DNA from: Succinimonas sp045124755
Lineage (GTDB): Bacteria > Pseudomonadota > Gammaproteobacteria > Enterobacterales > Succinivibrionaceae
Reading direction: 5' to 3' (one strand)
DNA length: 64,000 bases
Assembly: GCF_045124755.1 (NCBI RefSeq)
Contig: NZ_JBGVMK010000157.1
The notes under the pieces are model-generated. The model saw only the letters and a program-made list of their open reading frames with translations, ran no database searches and was not told where the DNA came from. Positions 8,801-17,736 of the stretch are shown piece by piece. Position numbers and translations under genes: made by a program. Numbering within the stretch: position 1 is the stretch's first letter; each line of letters starts with the position of its first letter.

Positions 8801-9952
8801 TCAGAACATGTTTGTTTCCAACAGTTTTCTGAGAACTTCAAGAGCAGGTTCCGCTTCGGAAAGATTCAGATACTCATCAGGCTGATGCGCCATGTCGATG
8901 CTTCCGGGGCCCATTACCGCAGTGGCGGCAACGTCCTGAAAATACGTGGCCTCGGTGGCATAGTTAACGGCCACGGGTTCTCTCTCTGAAACCTCCCTGA
9001 GGAGATTCCGCATGGCCTCTGGAATTTTTCCGGCAAAGGCTTCTGTGGGGGGATAAGCATCCTCCAGCGTGATTCTTCCGGGATATTCGGCCAGCACCGG
9101 AGCCAGCGCTTCCCGGGTAAGCTTTCTGATAATATGGGAATCGGCCTTCGGCATCAGTCGCACCTCAAAAACCAGCTCGGCATGATCAGCAATTTTGTTA
9201 GGGGCATCGCCTCCTTTGATTTCACCGATATTCAGAGTGGGGCAGGGCACTTCAAAAAGCTCCTCCCGGGCGTACTCCCTGAGCTTTTCCTCCAGCCGGC
9301 AAAGCTCGGTCATGCATCTATGGAGGATTTTTATTGCTGAGAGGCCCTTGCCGGGATTTGAGGCATGGCCACCGATGCCGCTGCATTTGATTACTTGCAC
9401 CAGCTGGCCCTTGTGCATTACCACCGGAACCATGGAGGTGGGTTCTCCGATGATTATCATATCAGGCTTTTCGGGAGCAGCGCTGAGGTGCTGGGCCAGG
9501 TGAATGGCGCCGTTCATGGTGGTTTCTTCGTCTGCGGTGGCCAGCACCCAGACAGGCTTTTGGAGTTTCGTGAGATCCAGAGAGAGCAGAGTTTCCATGA
9601 CGAAGACAAAAAAGCCCTTCATGTCGATAACCCCAAGACCGTAAAGGCGATTGTTCCGGATTTCGGTTTGAAACGGGGAAGATGACCAGAGGTCGGTATT
9701 GGCCGGCACGGTGTCGGTATGTCCGGAAAAGGCTAGCCCTCCCGATCCGGCGCCGTATTTGGCAATCAGGTTGAATTTGTTCCGGGTTCCCGGAACAGGG
9801 ATCTTTGCGGCGGAGAATCCCAGAGGAGTCAGCCAGGAGATCAGGAGATCGATGACCTTTTCATTGGAGACATCTTCTTCAGGCTTTTCGGAGCTGGAGG
9901 AGTTAATGGCAATGATCTCCCGGTATAGCTTTAAAAATCTTTCGCGGTTCAT
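8801..9952 (-). CDS. argE: Acetylornithine deacetylase
   Basis: Hydrolyses N2-acetyl-L-ornithine to ornithine and acetate in cytoplasmic arginine synthesis. It belongs to the M20 metallopeptidase family at its usual length (383 residues). Visible metal-site motifs are FSGHTDTVP (His and Asp ligands), ATADEETTMNGA (catalytic Glu pair), IIGEPTSM, and a C-terminal MAHQPDEY His ligand. It is divergent from argC, with the ARG-box pair at 10076-10110 between them, as in other gammaproteobacteria. Having ArgE implies the linear acetyl cycle rather than ArgJ recycling; argA and argD are not in the window. Confidence 0.95.
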   Translation of the reverse strand: MNRERFLKLYREIIAINSSSSEKPEEDVSNEKVIDLLISWLTPLGFSAAKIPVPGTRNKFNLIAKYGAGSGGLAFSGHTDTVPANTDLWSSSPFQTEIRNNRLYGLGVIDMKGFFVFVMETLLSLDLTKLQKPVWVLATADEETTMNGAIHLAQHLSAAPEKPDMIIIGEPTSMVPVVMHKGQLVQVIKCSGIGGHASNPGKGLSAIKILHRCMTELCRLEEKLREYAREELFEVPCPTLNIGEIKGGDAPNKIADHAELVFEVRLMPKADSHIIRKLTREALAPVLAEYPGRITLEDAYPPTEAFAGKIPEAMRNLLREVSEREPVAVNYATEATYFQDVAATAVMGPGSIDMAHQPDEYLNLSEAEPALEVLRKLLETNMF

Positions 9953-10075
9953 GACAATTGGTACCTGTAAACAGTGTTTTCTTGAAGTCTCCGTGGGGAG
10001 GACACTGAAAATTTTACGTGTAAAAACGTTTTTGGGGCGGAAAAATCGCTTTTAAGGAGAACTTTTGCGAAAAAA

Positions 10076-10110
10076 TACATAATTATGCACTTTTCTTGCA
10101 TAATTATGTA
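10076..10110. promoter_or_regulatory. ArgR operator: two ARG boxes between argE and argC
   Basis: TACATAATTATGCA (10076-10089) and TGCATAATTATGTA (10097-10110) are reverse complements of each other and fit the E. coli ARG-box consensus TGMATWWWWATKCA. Their centres are 21 bp apart, the classical two-box spacing for hexameric ArgR. The pair probably represses argC and possibly argE when arginine is abundant. An AT-rich possible -10 (TAATAT, 10112-10117) adjoins the second box. Confidence 0.85.
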
Positions 10111-10244
10111 ATAATATGCCCCTGTAAGAAGGGTAATTGCCGGATGTCTTTTTTATTAATCGCAAACAGGCGTAAAATCATATGACGGACGGCGGCCGGC
10201 AAGTTTACCGCCATGACTTTCATCATCAAGACAGGAATGCAAGA

Positions 10245-11252
10245 ATGCTTAATGTTGCTGTAATAGGAGCCAGCGGCTATGCCGGCGCGGATTTATCATT
10301 GCTGGTGGCAAAACATCCGGAATTAAAGCTGAACGGGGTTTATGTTTCTGAAAACAGTCAGGACGCCGGCAAAATTCTTTCAGATCTTTATCCCAGAATG
10401 CGCGGCTTTACCGATATTGAGCTAAAGCCCCTGAATGCTGACAATCTGGCGGATCTCAAGAAAAATAACGATATTGTATGCCTGGCCACGGCTCATATTG
10501 TCAGCATGCGGCTGGTTCCCGAGCTGGTGGATGCCGGACTGACCGTTTTTGATTTGTCGGGAGCCTATCGGGTAAACGATGCGGCGTTTTATCCGAAGTA
10601 TTACGGCTTTGAGCATGAAAACCTGAAGTATCTGGAGGAGGCTGTTTACGGCGAGGCGGAGTGGAATGCCGATTTGATTAAAAAGGCCCGACTCATTGCC
10701 GTGGCCGGCTGCTATCCCACAGCATCTCTTACGGCTCTGAAGCCCCTGATGGCAGCCGGTCTGATCAAAGAAGGTTCCATGCCGATTATCAATGCCGTTT
10801 CCGGTGTTACCGGTTCCGGCAGAAAGGCTGCTCTCACTAACAGCTTCTGCGAGGTCAGTCTTAATGCCTACGGCGTGTTCGGACACCGGCACCGTCCGGA
10901 GATCAGTCATCATCTGGGGACAAAGGTGCTGTTTCAGCCGCACCTCGGCAACTTCAAGAGGGGCATTCTGGCCACCATTTACGTCACTCTCAAGGACGGC
11001 GTGACCGATGAAATGATCTCTGCCGCCTATCACTCAAAATATGACGGATCCCGGATTGTCAGAATCGTTCCTAACTGGCCCGCCGTGAAGGATGTGGAGA
11101 TGACCCCGTACTGCGATGTGCACTGGCAGCGGGAGGATGACGCTCTGGTGGTCTGTTCGGCCATTGACAATCTGCAGAAAGGCGCCGCTGCTCATACCAT
11201 GCAGTGCATCAATATTCGTTTTGGTTTTGACGAGACCGTATCACTTCTTTAG
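10245..11252 (+). CDS. argC: N-acetyl-gamma-glutamyl-phosphate reductase
   Basis: NADPH-dependent reduction of N-acetylglutamyl phosphate to the semialdehyde, third step of arginine synthesis. The frame is open from an ATG at 10182, but the ATG at 10245 is preferred. It has AGGA eight bases upstream and gives the conserved start MLNVAVIGASGYAGADL (Rossmann glycine-rich loop), 335 residues in all. The catalytic Cys lies in VAGCYPTAS, and NAVSGVTGSGRKA is the family signature. First gene of argCBFGH; argB follows after 9 bp. Confidence 0.95.
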   Translation: MLNVAVIGASGYAGADLSLLVAKHPELKLNGVYVSENSQDAGKILSDLYPRMRGFTDIELKPLNADNLADLKKNNDIVCLATAHIVSMRLVPELVDAGLTVFDLSGAYRVNDAAFYPKYYGFEHENLKYLEEAVYGEAEWNADLIKKARLIAVAGCYPTASLTALKPLMAAGLIKEGSMPIINAVSGVTGSGRKAALTNSFCEVSLNAYGVFGHRHRPEISHHLGTKVLFQPHLGNFKRGILATIYVTLKDGVTDEMISAAYHSKYDGSRIVRIVPNWPAVKDVEMTPYCDVHWQREDDALVVCSAIDNLQKGAAAHTMQCINIRFGFDETVSLL

Positions 11253-11261
11253 GAGCTTATT

Positions 11262-12041
11262 GTGGACAATGTTCTGATTATCAAGCTGGGAGGAGCTCTC
11301 ATAGAAAACGACGAGGCTCTTACTGCTCTTTACACCGGTATCAGGAATTATCTGGAAAAGAATCAGCGGCCCATCGTCCTGGTTCATGGCGGCGGCTGCC
11401 TTGTTGACGATCTTTTAAGCCGCCTGGGACTTAAGTCGGAAAAGAAGAACGGCCTCAGAGTTACCCCCTTTGATCAGATTCCTTATATCACCGGAGCTCT
11501 GGCCGGCACTGCCAACAAGCTGATGCTGGCGAAGGCCAGGGAGCTCGGGGTAAATGCCGTGGGACTCTGTCTTACCGATGGCGGCATGACCAGGGTTACA
11601 CAGAAGGATCCCGAGCTTGGCGCCGTGGGCGATGCCGATGTGGGGGATCCGGCTCTTCTGGAGGTGCTGCTTTCCCGCGGCTACCTCCCGGTGCTCAGCT
11701 CCATCGGCATTACCGATGACGGCCGTCTCATGAATGTGAATGCCGATCAGGCGGCTGTGGCTTTGGCCATTTCCCTGAAGGCGGATCTGGCTCTTCTCTC
11801 TGATGTGGACGGCATTCTGGATCGGGACGGCAAGCTTATTCCGGAGATGACCTCCGGACAGGCGGATGCGCTGATATCTTCAGGGGTGATTTCCGGTGGC
11901 ATGACTGTAAAGGTCAAAGCAGCTCTGGATGCCGCCCGCATTCTTAACAAGCCTCTCAGCGTGGCTTCGTGGCGCTATCCTGACAAGATTACCGCTCTGC
12001 TTAACGGAGAGGCCATCGGCACCAGGGTGCTTCCGGAGTAG
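11262..12041 (+). CDS. argB: Acetylglutamate kinase
   Basis: Phosphorylates N-acetyl-L-glutamate using ATP; usually an arginine-feedback or flux-controlling step. 259 residues, matching the short enteric form that lacks the N-terminal arginine-sensing helix. KLGGALIE and LVHGGG bind phosphate, and VNADQAAVALA lies in the C-terminal nucleotide domain. The start is GTG at 11262 with AGGAG at 11251-11255, overlapping the argC stop region, which suggests coupled translation. Confidence 0.95.
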   Translation: MDNVLIIKLGGALIENDEALTALYTGIRNYLEKNQRPIVLVHGGGCLVDDLLSRLGLKSEKKNGLRVTPFDQIPYITGALAGTANKLMLAKARELGVNAVGLCLTDGGMTRVTQKDPELGAVGDADVGDPALLEVLLSRGYLPVLSSIGITDDGRLMNVNADQAAVALAISLKADLALLSDVDGILDRDGKLIPEMTSGQADALISSGVISGGMTVKVKAALDAARILNKPLSVASWRYPDKITALLNGEAIGTRVLPE

Positions 12042-12075
12042 TCGCTGCCAGAAATTAATTATTGCAGGTTGAATT

Positions 12076-12993
12076 ATGAAACATTTTTTAACAGGATTTG
12101 ACTGGTCATCCGAGGATATGATGAATCTTCTGGATCTGGCCAGAGACATGAAGAAGGATCCCGCAAAATACCGCGCGGATTTGCAGGGAAAGAGCATTGT
12201 AATTCTTTTTGAGAAGCCTTCGCTGCGTACCAGAACCACCTTTGACATCGCCATGAGCCGGCTGGGCGGGCATGCTCTTTATCTTGATCAGCAAAACGGC
12301 GCCATCGGGAAGAGGGAGACCGTCAAGGATTATGCCCGGAACCTTTCCCGCTGGACGGACGGCATCGTGGCCAGAGTTTTCCGGCATGACACCATTGAAG
12401 AGCTGGCCAAATACGGCACGGTGCCGGTGGTAAATGCCCTGTGCGATCTTTATCATCCCGGTCAGGCCCTGGCTGATTTTCAGACCATCAGAGAACATTA
12501 CGATGACCTGAGCAAGGTGAAGCTGGCCTATTTCGGCGACGGTAACAATGTTACCAATTCTCTTCTCATAACCGGAGCCAAGCTGGGCGCTACCGTCACC
12601 GCGGTCTGCCCCAAGGGCTACGGTCCCGACGTGCAGATTTATGAAAAGGCTTTGGAGATCGCCGCCAGAACCGGCGCCAGATTGGCGGTAACCGATGATG
12701 CGGACGCCGTGATCGGCTATGACGTGGCCTACACCGATACCTGGGTATCCATGGGAGATGACACCCCTCTGGATGCGGTAAAGGCGCGCTACATGAAGTA
12801 CCAGATCAATAAGGAGCTTTTAGATAAAACCGGGATTTCCTGGGTGCTGCACTGCCAGCCGGCTCATCGCGAATATGAAATCACTTCTGAAATCATGGAC
12901 GGGCCCATGTCTCTCGTTTATGATGAAGCAGAGAACCGCATGCACGTGCATGCTGCCATTTTAAGCACATTGCTCAATCAATCTAGGAGTTAA
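12076..12993 (+). CDS. argF: Ornithine carbamoyltransferase
   Basis: Makes citrulline from ornithine and carbamoyl phosphate. 305 residues. The carbamoyl-phosphate loop reads PSLRTRTTF, followed by HPGQALADF and the ornithine-binding DTWVSMGDD, which separates it from aspartate and acetylornithine transcarbamylases. The usual HCLPA motif reads HCQPAHREYEI, a Leu to Gln change next to the active-site Cys. The call remains firm because the SMG loop is intact. Three bases separate it from argG. Confidence 0.93.
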   Translation: MKHFLTGFDWSSEDMMNLLDLARDMKKDPAKYRADLQGKSIVILFEKPSLRTRTTFDIAMSRLGGHALYLDQQNGAIGKRETVKDYARNLSRWTDGIVARVFRHDTIEELAKYGTVPVVNALCDLYHPGQALADFQTIREHYDDLSKVKLAYFGDGNNVTNSLLITGAKLGATVTAVCPKGYGPDVQIYEKALEIAARTGARLAVTDDADAVIGYDVAYTDTWVSMGDDTPLDAVKARYMKYQINKELLDKTGISWVLHCQPAHREYEITSEIMDGPMSLVYDEAENRMHVHAAILSTLLNQSRS

Positions 12994-12996
12994 TAT

Positions 12997-14214
12997 ATGG
13001 CTGTAAAGAAAGTTGTACTGGCATATTCAGGTGGCCTTGACACCTCTTCCATCGTGCCCTGGCTGAAGGAAAACTATGATAACTGCGAGGTTGTCTGCTT
13101 TGTTGCCGATATCGGACAGGGCGCTGACGACCTTGAGGGCATTGAGCAGAAGGCTCTCCAGTCCGGCGCCAGCAAGTGCGTTATCAAGGATCTCCGGGAA
13201 GATTTTGTAAAGAATTATGTTTATCCCACCATTAAGACCGGCGCTGTTTATGAAGGCTCCTATCTTTTAGGCACATCCATGGCCAGACCGGTAATCGCCA
13301 AGGCCATGGTGGAGTGCGCTCTTGAGGAAGGCGCTGACGCCGTAGCTCACGGCTGCACTGGCAAGGGCAATGACCAGGTGCGTTTTGAGAGCGCTGTTGC
13401 CGCTCTGGCTCCCCAGCTTCAGGTTATCGCTCCGTGGAGAATCTGGAAGATGCGTTCCCGCGAGGATCTTCTGAACTACCTGAGCGAGCGCAACATCCCC
13501 TGCAAGGCCACTCTTAAGAAGATTTACAGCCGCGATGCCAATGCCTGGCACATTTCTACCGAGGGCGGCGAGCTGGAGGATCCGTGGAGCAAAGCCACTG
13601 ATGCCGTGTGGACCTGGACTGTCAAGCCCGAGGAAGCTCCCGATACTCCGGAAGAGGTCAGCGTTACCGTTGAACATGGCGAAGTTACCGGGGTAAACGG
13701 CCAGAAGCTTTCGGCATACAACTGCCTTAAGACTCTGAACGAGATTGCTGCCAGACATGGCGTGGGCCGGGTTGACATTGTGGAAAACAGACTGGTGGGC
13801 ATGAAGTCCCGCGGCTGCTATGAAACCCCGGGCGGCACCGTAATGATGGCCGCTCTGCGCGCCATTGACGATCTGGTGCTGGATAAGACCGTGCGTTCCT
13901 TCCGCAATAAGATCGCCGAGGATTTCGCTCAGCTTGTTTATGACGGACGCTGGTTTACTCCCCTGCGCACCGCTATTCTGGCTGCGGCCGAGGATATTGA
14001 GAAGGACTGCACCGGCGAGGTAGTGCTCAAGCTTTACAAAGGCAGCGTAACCGCGATTCAGAAGAAGTCTCCGCACAGTCTCTTCAATGTTGATTTTGCC
14101 ACCTTTGGCGAGGATGAGGTTTACAACCAGGCAGATGCCGACGGCTTTATCCGTCTTTACTCTCTGCCGGCCCGCATCAGAGCCATTAATGCCAAAAATC
14201 AGAAGGCTGACTGA
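12997..14214 (+). CDS. argG: Argininosuccinate synthase
   Basis: Condenses citrulline and aspartate with ATP (forming AMP) to argininosuccinate. The N-terminal pyrophosphatase loop is AYSGGLDTSSIV. 405 residues, the shorter form seen in Vibrio and Shewanella rather than the ~447-residue E. coli enzyme. GCTGKGNDQVRFE and the tetramer-forming C-terminal region are intact. It begins three bases after argF, so the two are co-translated; a hairpin region then separates argG from argH. Confidence 0.95.
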   Translation: MAVKKVVLAYSGGLDTSSIVPWLKENYDNCEVVCFVADIGQGADDLEGIEQKALQSGASKCVIKDLREDFVKNYVYPTIKTGAVYEGSYLLGTSMARPVIAKAMVECALEEGADAVAHGCTGKGNDQVRFESAVAALAPQLQVIAPWRIWKMRSREDLLNYLSERNIPCKATLKKIYSRDANAWHISTEGGELEDPWSKATDAVWTWTVKPEEAPDTPEEVSVTVEHGEVTGVNGQKLSAYNCLKTLNEIAARHGVGRVDIVENRLVGMKSRGCYETPGGTVMMAALRAIDDLVLDKTVRSFRNKIAEDFAQLVYDGRWFTPLRTAILAAAEDIEKDCTGEVVLKLYKGSVTAIQKKSPHSLFNVDFATFGEDEVYNQADADGFIRLYSLPARIRAINAKNQKAD

Positions 14215-14221
14215 GAGAGCT

Positions 14222-14342
14222 GCGGGATTATGCTGATCCCGCGCGCGGCAGTATAGCGTTTTTTAATAGGCTCAGGATTTCCCTGGGCTTATTTTTAATC
14301 AGCAGAGATTTTTTAGGAAGCAATGATTGCGGTCATTGCTTC
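14222..14342 (+). terminator. Hairpin cluster between argG and argH
   Basis: Three structures in 120 bp. GCGGGAT/ATCCCGC (14222-14242) has no T tract. ATAGGCTCAGG/CCTGGGCTTAT (14266-14292, two G-U pairs) is followed by TTTT and is the best terminator. GAAGCAATGA/TCATTGCTTC (14317-14342) is a perfect 10-bp inverted repeat with a six-base loop. Together they suggest that argH is at least partly uncoupled from argCBFG. Confidence 0.65.
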
Positions 14343-14416
14343 AGGATCAGGAATGCGGGATCGGTGTTTCCTGATATTTGCGTATCATTGGCAATTACGT
14401 AAAAGAGGATAATTCT

Positions 14417-15802
14417 ATGGCATTATGGGGCGGCCGTTTTACCGAAGCGGCAGACGAAAGATTCAAAAGATTTAACGATTCTCTGGTATTCGATTACCGG
14501 CTGGCGATTCAGGATATCGAGGGATCCATGGGATGGGCCAAAGCGATTCACAGCGTGGGCATTATTACCGCGGCAGAGCTGGAAAATCTGGAAAGGGCTC
14601 TCGCGGAGCTCCTGGATGAAGTGCATCAGGATCCGGAAAAAATTGCCCATGCCGGCTTTGAGGATATTCATTCCTATGTGGAAAGCCGTCTTATTGAAAA
14701 GGTGGGCGACCTGGGCAAAAAGCTTCATACCGGCAGAAGCAGGAATGATCAGGTGGCTCTGGACATTAAAATGTGGTGCCGGGATCAGAGCCGGGTGCTT
14801 CTGAAGTCCATCACAGATCTGGAGAAGGTTCTGACTGCCACGGCCCGGAAGCACTATGACACGGTAATGCCGGGGTACACCCATTTGCAGCGCGCCCAGC
14901 CCATAACCTTCGGACACTGGGCCATGGCTTACTGTGAAATGTTTGACCGGGATTATCACCGTCTTCAAAATGCCGTGGCGCTCATGGATGCCTGTCCTCT
15001 TGGCAGCGCTGCTCTGGCCGGCACCGCTTATCCTGTGGATCGGGAGCAGCTGGCCCGGGATCTGGGCTTCAGCAGGGCCACCCGTAACAGTCTTGATTCC
15101 GTTTCCGATCGGGATCATATTGTGGAAATTATGAACTGCGCCTCCATCTCAATGATTCATCTTTCCCGGATGGCCGAGGATCTTATTATTTATAACAGCG
15201 GCGAATCCGCCTTTGTGGAATTGTCGGACAAGGTTACTTCCGGTTCCTCCCTGATGCCGCAGAAGAAAAATCCCGATGCTCTGGAACTCATTCGCGGCAA
15301 GGCCGGCAGAGTATTCGGAGACCAGCTGGGAATGATGACCACTCTGAAGGCGCTGCCCCTGGCCTATGACAAGGATATGCAGGAGGACAAGGAAGGGCTC
15401 TTTGACGCTCTTGATACCTGGCATGACTGTTTGGAAATGGCCGCTCTGGTATTTGAGGGCATGGAGGTCAGGAAGGAGAAAACCCTGGCCGCTGCTAAGG
15501 GCGGGTACTCCAATGCCACGGAGCTGGCTGACTATCTGGTGGGAAAGGGCGTGCCCTTCAGAGAGGCTCACGGCATTGTGGGCCGGGCTGTGGTTTACGC
15601 CATATCCCAAGGGAAGCCTCTGGAGGATCTTACGGTAGCAGAGTTCCGGAACTTCAGTTCGGTGATCTCCGATGATGTATACCCGATTCTGCAAATTGAA
15701 TCCATTCTGAGGAAGAGATCCGCATCAGGCGGAGTGAATCTGGACAGAATTCAGGAAGCCGTGGCGTTCATGGAAAAGGAGCTTGAGGCCAGAGGCGTCT
15801 GA
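14417..15802 (+). CDS. argH: Argininosuccinate lyase
   Basis: Cleaves argininosuccinate to arginine and fumarate, the last step of the pathway. The start is the ATG at 14417 (AGAGGA just upstream), giving MALWGGRFTEAADERFKRFN; an upstream ATG at 14378 adds 13 non-conserved residues. The fumarase-superfamily signature GSSLMPQKKNPD is present. It is 461 residues long and ends after the lyase domain, so it lacks the C-terminal acetyltransferase fused to ArgH in Vibrio and relatives. Confidence 0.95.
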   Translation: MALWGGRFTEAADERFKRFNDSLVFDYRLAIQDIEGSMGWAKAIHSVGIITAAELENLERALAELLDEVHQDPEKIAHAGFEDIHSYVESRLIEKVGDLGKKLHTGRSRNDQVALDIKMWCRDQSRVLLKSITDLEKVLTATARKHYDTVMPGYTHLQRAQPITFGHWAMAYCEMFDRDYHRLQNAVALMDACPLGSAALAGTAYPVDREQLARDLGFSRATRNSLDSVSDRDHIVEIMNCASISMIHLSRMAEDLIIYNSGESAFVELSDKVTSGSSLMPQKKNPDALELIRGKAGRVFGDQLGMMTTLKALPLAYDKDMQEDKEGLFDALDTWHDCLEMAALVFEGMEVRKEKTLAAAKGGYSNATELADYLVGKGVPFREAHGIVGRAVVYAISQGKPLEDLTVAEFRNFSSVISDDVYPILQIESILRKRSASGGVNLDRIQEAVAFMEKELEARGV

Positions 15803-15824
15803 TTATCTTCAGGTAAAGACAGCA

Positions 15825-15852
15825 AAAAGGGCAGTCCCGGGGGCTGCCTTTT
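15825..15852 (+). terminator. Rho-independent terminator of argH
   Basis: AAAGGGCAG pairs with CTGCCTTTT around a GC-rich loop and is followed by TTTTC; it lies 23 bp after the argH stop. Confidence 0.78.
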
Positions 15853-15916
15853 CGCATTTATGACAGGCGCGGAAATGGAGAGCAATGTGAAAAATGAGAT
15901 TTAGGTTAAATTTTTC

Positions 15917-15944
15917 TTGATTCCTGCGATTCTTTAAGTATAAT
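15917..15944 (+). promoter_or_regulatory. S10 operon promoter
   Basis: TTGATT (15917-15922) and a perfect TATAAT (15939-15944) with 16-bp spacing. Transcription would start near 15951, giving a leader of about 200 nt before rpsJ, close to the E. coli S10 leader. Confidence 0.8.
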
Positions 15945-15950
15945 TCACTG

Positions 15951-16148
15951 AGCTCGACCTTCGGGGTAACCCTAAGGACAGCCCTGAGGCTCCTTCGCAA
16001 AGCATGGCGGCTTCTTGCAGTGTTGCGCAATGGCGCATTACAGCCCTGAGATATTCAGGGATTACAGTTGGATTTATCTCCCCTTGCAGAAAAAGCGAGG
16101 CGGCGGGTAAATTCTTTTTGTTCTTTTTTTATTTGGAGCTCTGAAACA
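15951..16148 (+). promoter_or_regulatory. Structured S10 leader, probable L4 autoregulatory element
   Basis: Gene-free leader with several hairpins, including TGCGC/GCGCA near 16024-16037 and CCCTGA/TCAGGG near 16044-16060. A 3' structure joins ATTTA (16072-16076) to TAAAT (16108-16112) and is followed by a T-rich tract to 16129. In E. coli, L4 binds such a leader to cause attenuation and translational repression. Position and architecture support the same role, but no sequence homology was proved. Confidence 0.6.
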
Positions 16149-16460
16149 ATGCAGAACCAAAGAATCCGTATCCGTTTGAAGGCTTTCGATCATCGTCTGA
16201 TCGACAAGTCCACTATGGAAATTGTTGAAACTGCAAAGCGTACCGGCGCGCAGGTTCGCGGTCCTATTCCGCTTCCTACCCGCAAGGAACGTTTTACCGT
16301 GCTGATTTCTCCGCACGTTAACAAAGATGCGCGTGATCAGTACGAAATTCGCACCCACAAGCGTCTTGTGGATATCGTAGAACACACCGACAAGACTGTA
16401 GATGCTCTTATGCGTCTTGATCTTCCGGCTGGTGTTGATGTTCAGATTAGCTTGGGTTAA
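16149..16460 (+). CDS. rpsJ: 30S ribosomal protein S10 (NusE)
   Basis: Small-subunit head protein and NusE of transcription antitermination. The start is the ATG at 16149 (GGAG upstream), giving MQNQRIRIRLKAFDHRLID and 103 residues, the standard length. The frame extends upstream to 16068, but that part lies in the S10 leader. The LPTRKERFTVL loop is conserved. First gene of the S10 operon. Confidence 0.97.
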   Translation: MQNQRIRIRLKAFDHRLIDKSTMEIVETAKRTGAQVRGPIPLPTRKERFTVLISPHVNKDARDQYEIRTHKRLVDIVEHTDKTVDALMRLDLPAGVDVQISLG

Positions 16461-16474
16461 TGAGGTAGAAGATA

Positions 16475-17113
16475 ATGTCAATTGGCGTAATCGGTCGCAA
16501 GCTGGGTATGACCCGCATCTTTACTCAAGATGGCAAGTCTATCCCTGTGACTGTTATTGAAGTTGAACCAAATCGCGTAACTCAGGTTAAGTCTGTTGAG
16601 ACTGACGGCTATACTGCTATTCAGGTTACCACTGGTTCCAAGAAGGCAAGCCGTGTAAACAAGCCGGAAGCCGGCGTGTTTAAGAAGGCAAACGTAGAGG
16701 CCGGCCGCGGTCTCTGGGAATTCCGTCTCGCAGCTGAAGATCTGGCCAACTACGCAGTCGGTTCAGAAGTTAAGGTTGATTTATTCGCCGAGGGTCAGAA
16801 GGTTGATGTAACCGGAACCTCCAAGGGCAAGGGAACCGCCGGTACTGTTAAGCGCTGGAATTTCCGCACTCAGGACATGACTCACGGTAACTCCCGCTCT
16901 CACCGCGTTCCTGGCTCTATCGGTCAGAATCAGACCCCGGGGCATGTGTTCAAGGGTAAGAAGATGGTTGGCCGTCTCGGTAACGAAAGAGTTACTGTTC
17001 AGGGCCTGAACGTAGTTCGTGTTGATGCTGCCCGTAACGTGCTCCTGATTAAGGGCGCTGTTCCTGGCGCGATTAACGGCGACGTTATTGTAAAGCCTAG
17101 TGTTAAGGCGTAA
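16475..17113 (+). CDS. rplC: 50S ribosomal protein L3
   Basis: Early-assembly large-subunit protein that reaches toward the peptidyl-transferase centre. 212 residues, starting MSIGVIGRKLGMTRIF. The central extension includes GNSRSHRVPGSIGQNQTPGH, which contains the Gln methylated by PrmB in E. coli. Fourteen bases follow rpsJ. Confidence 0.97.
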   Translation: MSIGVIGRKLGMTRIFTQDGKSIPVTVIEVEPNRVTQVKSVETDGYTAIQVTTGSKKASRVNKPEAGVFKKANVEAGRGLWEFRLAAEDLANYAVGSEVKVDLFAEGQKVDVTGTSKGKGTAGTVKRWNFRTQDMTHGNSRSHRVPGSIGQNQTPGHVFKGKKMVGRLGNERVTVQGLNVVRVDAARNVLLIKGAVPGAINGDVIVKPSVKA

Positions 17114-17127
17114 GCGAGGGAAAAATC

Positions 17128-17736
17128 ATGGAATTACAGATGTTAGGCGCAGGCCCGATTCAGGTTTCTGATACCACCTTCGGCCGTGACTACAATGAAG
17201 CCCTTGTTCATCAGGTTGTGGTTGCTTACATGAGCGCTGCACGTCAGGGAAGCAAGAGACAGAAGAATCGTTCTGAGGTATCCGGAGGCGGCAAGAAGCC
17301 TTTCCGTCAGAAGGGAACCGGCCGCGCTCGCGCAGGCTCCATCCGTTCTCCGCTCTGGCGCGGCGGCGCTACCACCTTTGCAGCCCGTCCCCAGAACTGG
17401 GATCAGAAGGTTAATCGCAAGATGTACCGCGTAGCCATTAAGAGCATTCTTTCCGAGCTTGTTCGTCAGAACCGCTTTGTTGTGGTTGACAGCTTCTCTG
17501 TAGACGAAATCAAGACCAAGAAGCTCGAGCAGAAGCTTAATGACATGCAGCTTAAGGATGTTCTGATTGTTACTGATGAATATCAGGAGAATCTCGTTCT
17601 TTCCGCTCGTAACCTTTACAAGGTTGATGTATGTGAAGTTAACGGCAGCGGATTCAATCCTGTAAGCCTTATTGCTCACGATAAAGTGCTGGTAACTTCA
17701 TCGGCCGTTAAGAAGATTGAGGAGTTGTTAGGATGA
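17128..17736 (+). CDS. rplD: 50S ribosomal protein L4
   Basis: Large-subunit protein lining the exit tunnel and, in enterobacteria, repressor of its own operon through the S10 leader. 202 residues. The tunnel loop KKPFRQKGTGRARAGS is intact, with no macrolide-resistance change recognised. Its stop overlaps the rplW start (ATGA). Confidence 0.97.
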   Translation: MELQMLGAGPIQVSDTTFGRDYNEALVHQVVVAYMSAARQGSKRQKNRSEVSGGGKKPFRQKGTGRARAGSIRSPLWRGGATTFAARPQNWDQKVNRKMYRVAIKSILSELVRQNRFVVVDSFSVDEIKTKKLEQKLNDMQLKDVLIVTDEYQENLVLSARNLYKVDVCEVNGSGFNPVSLIAHDKVLVTSSAVKKIEELLG

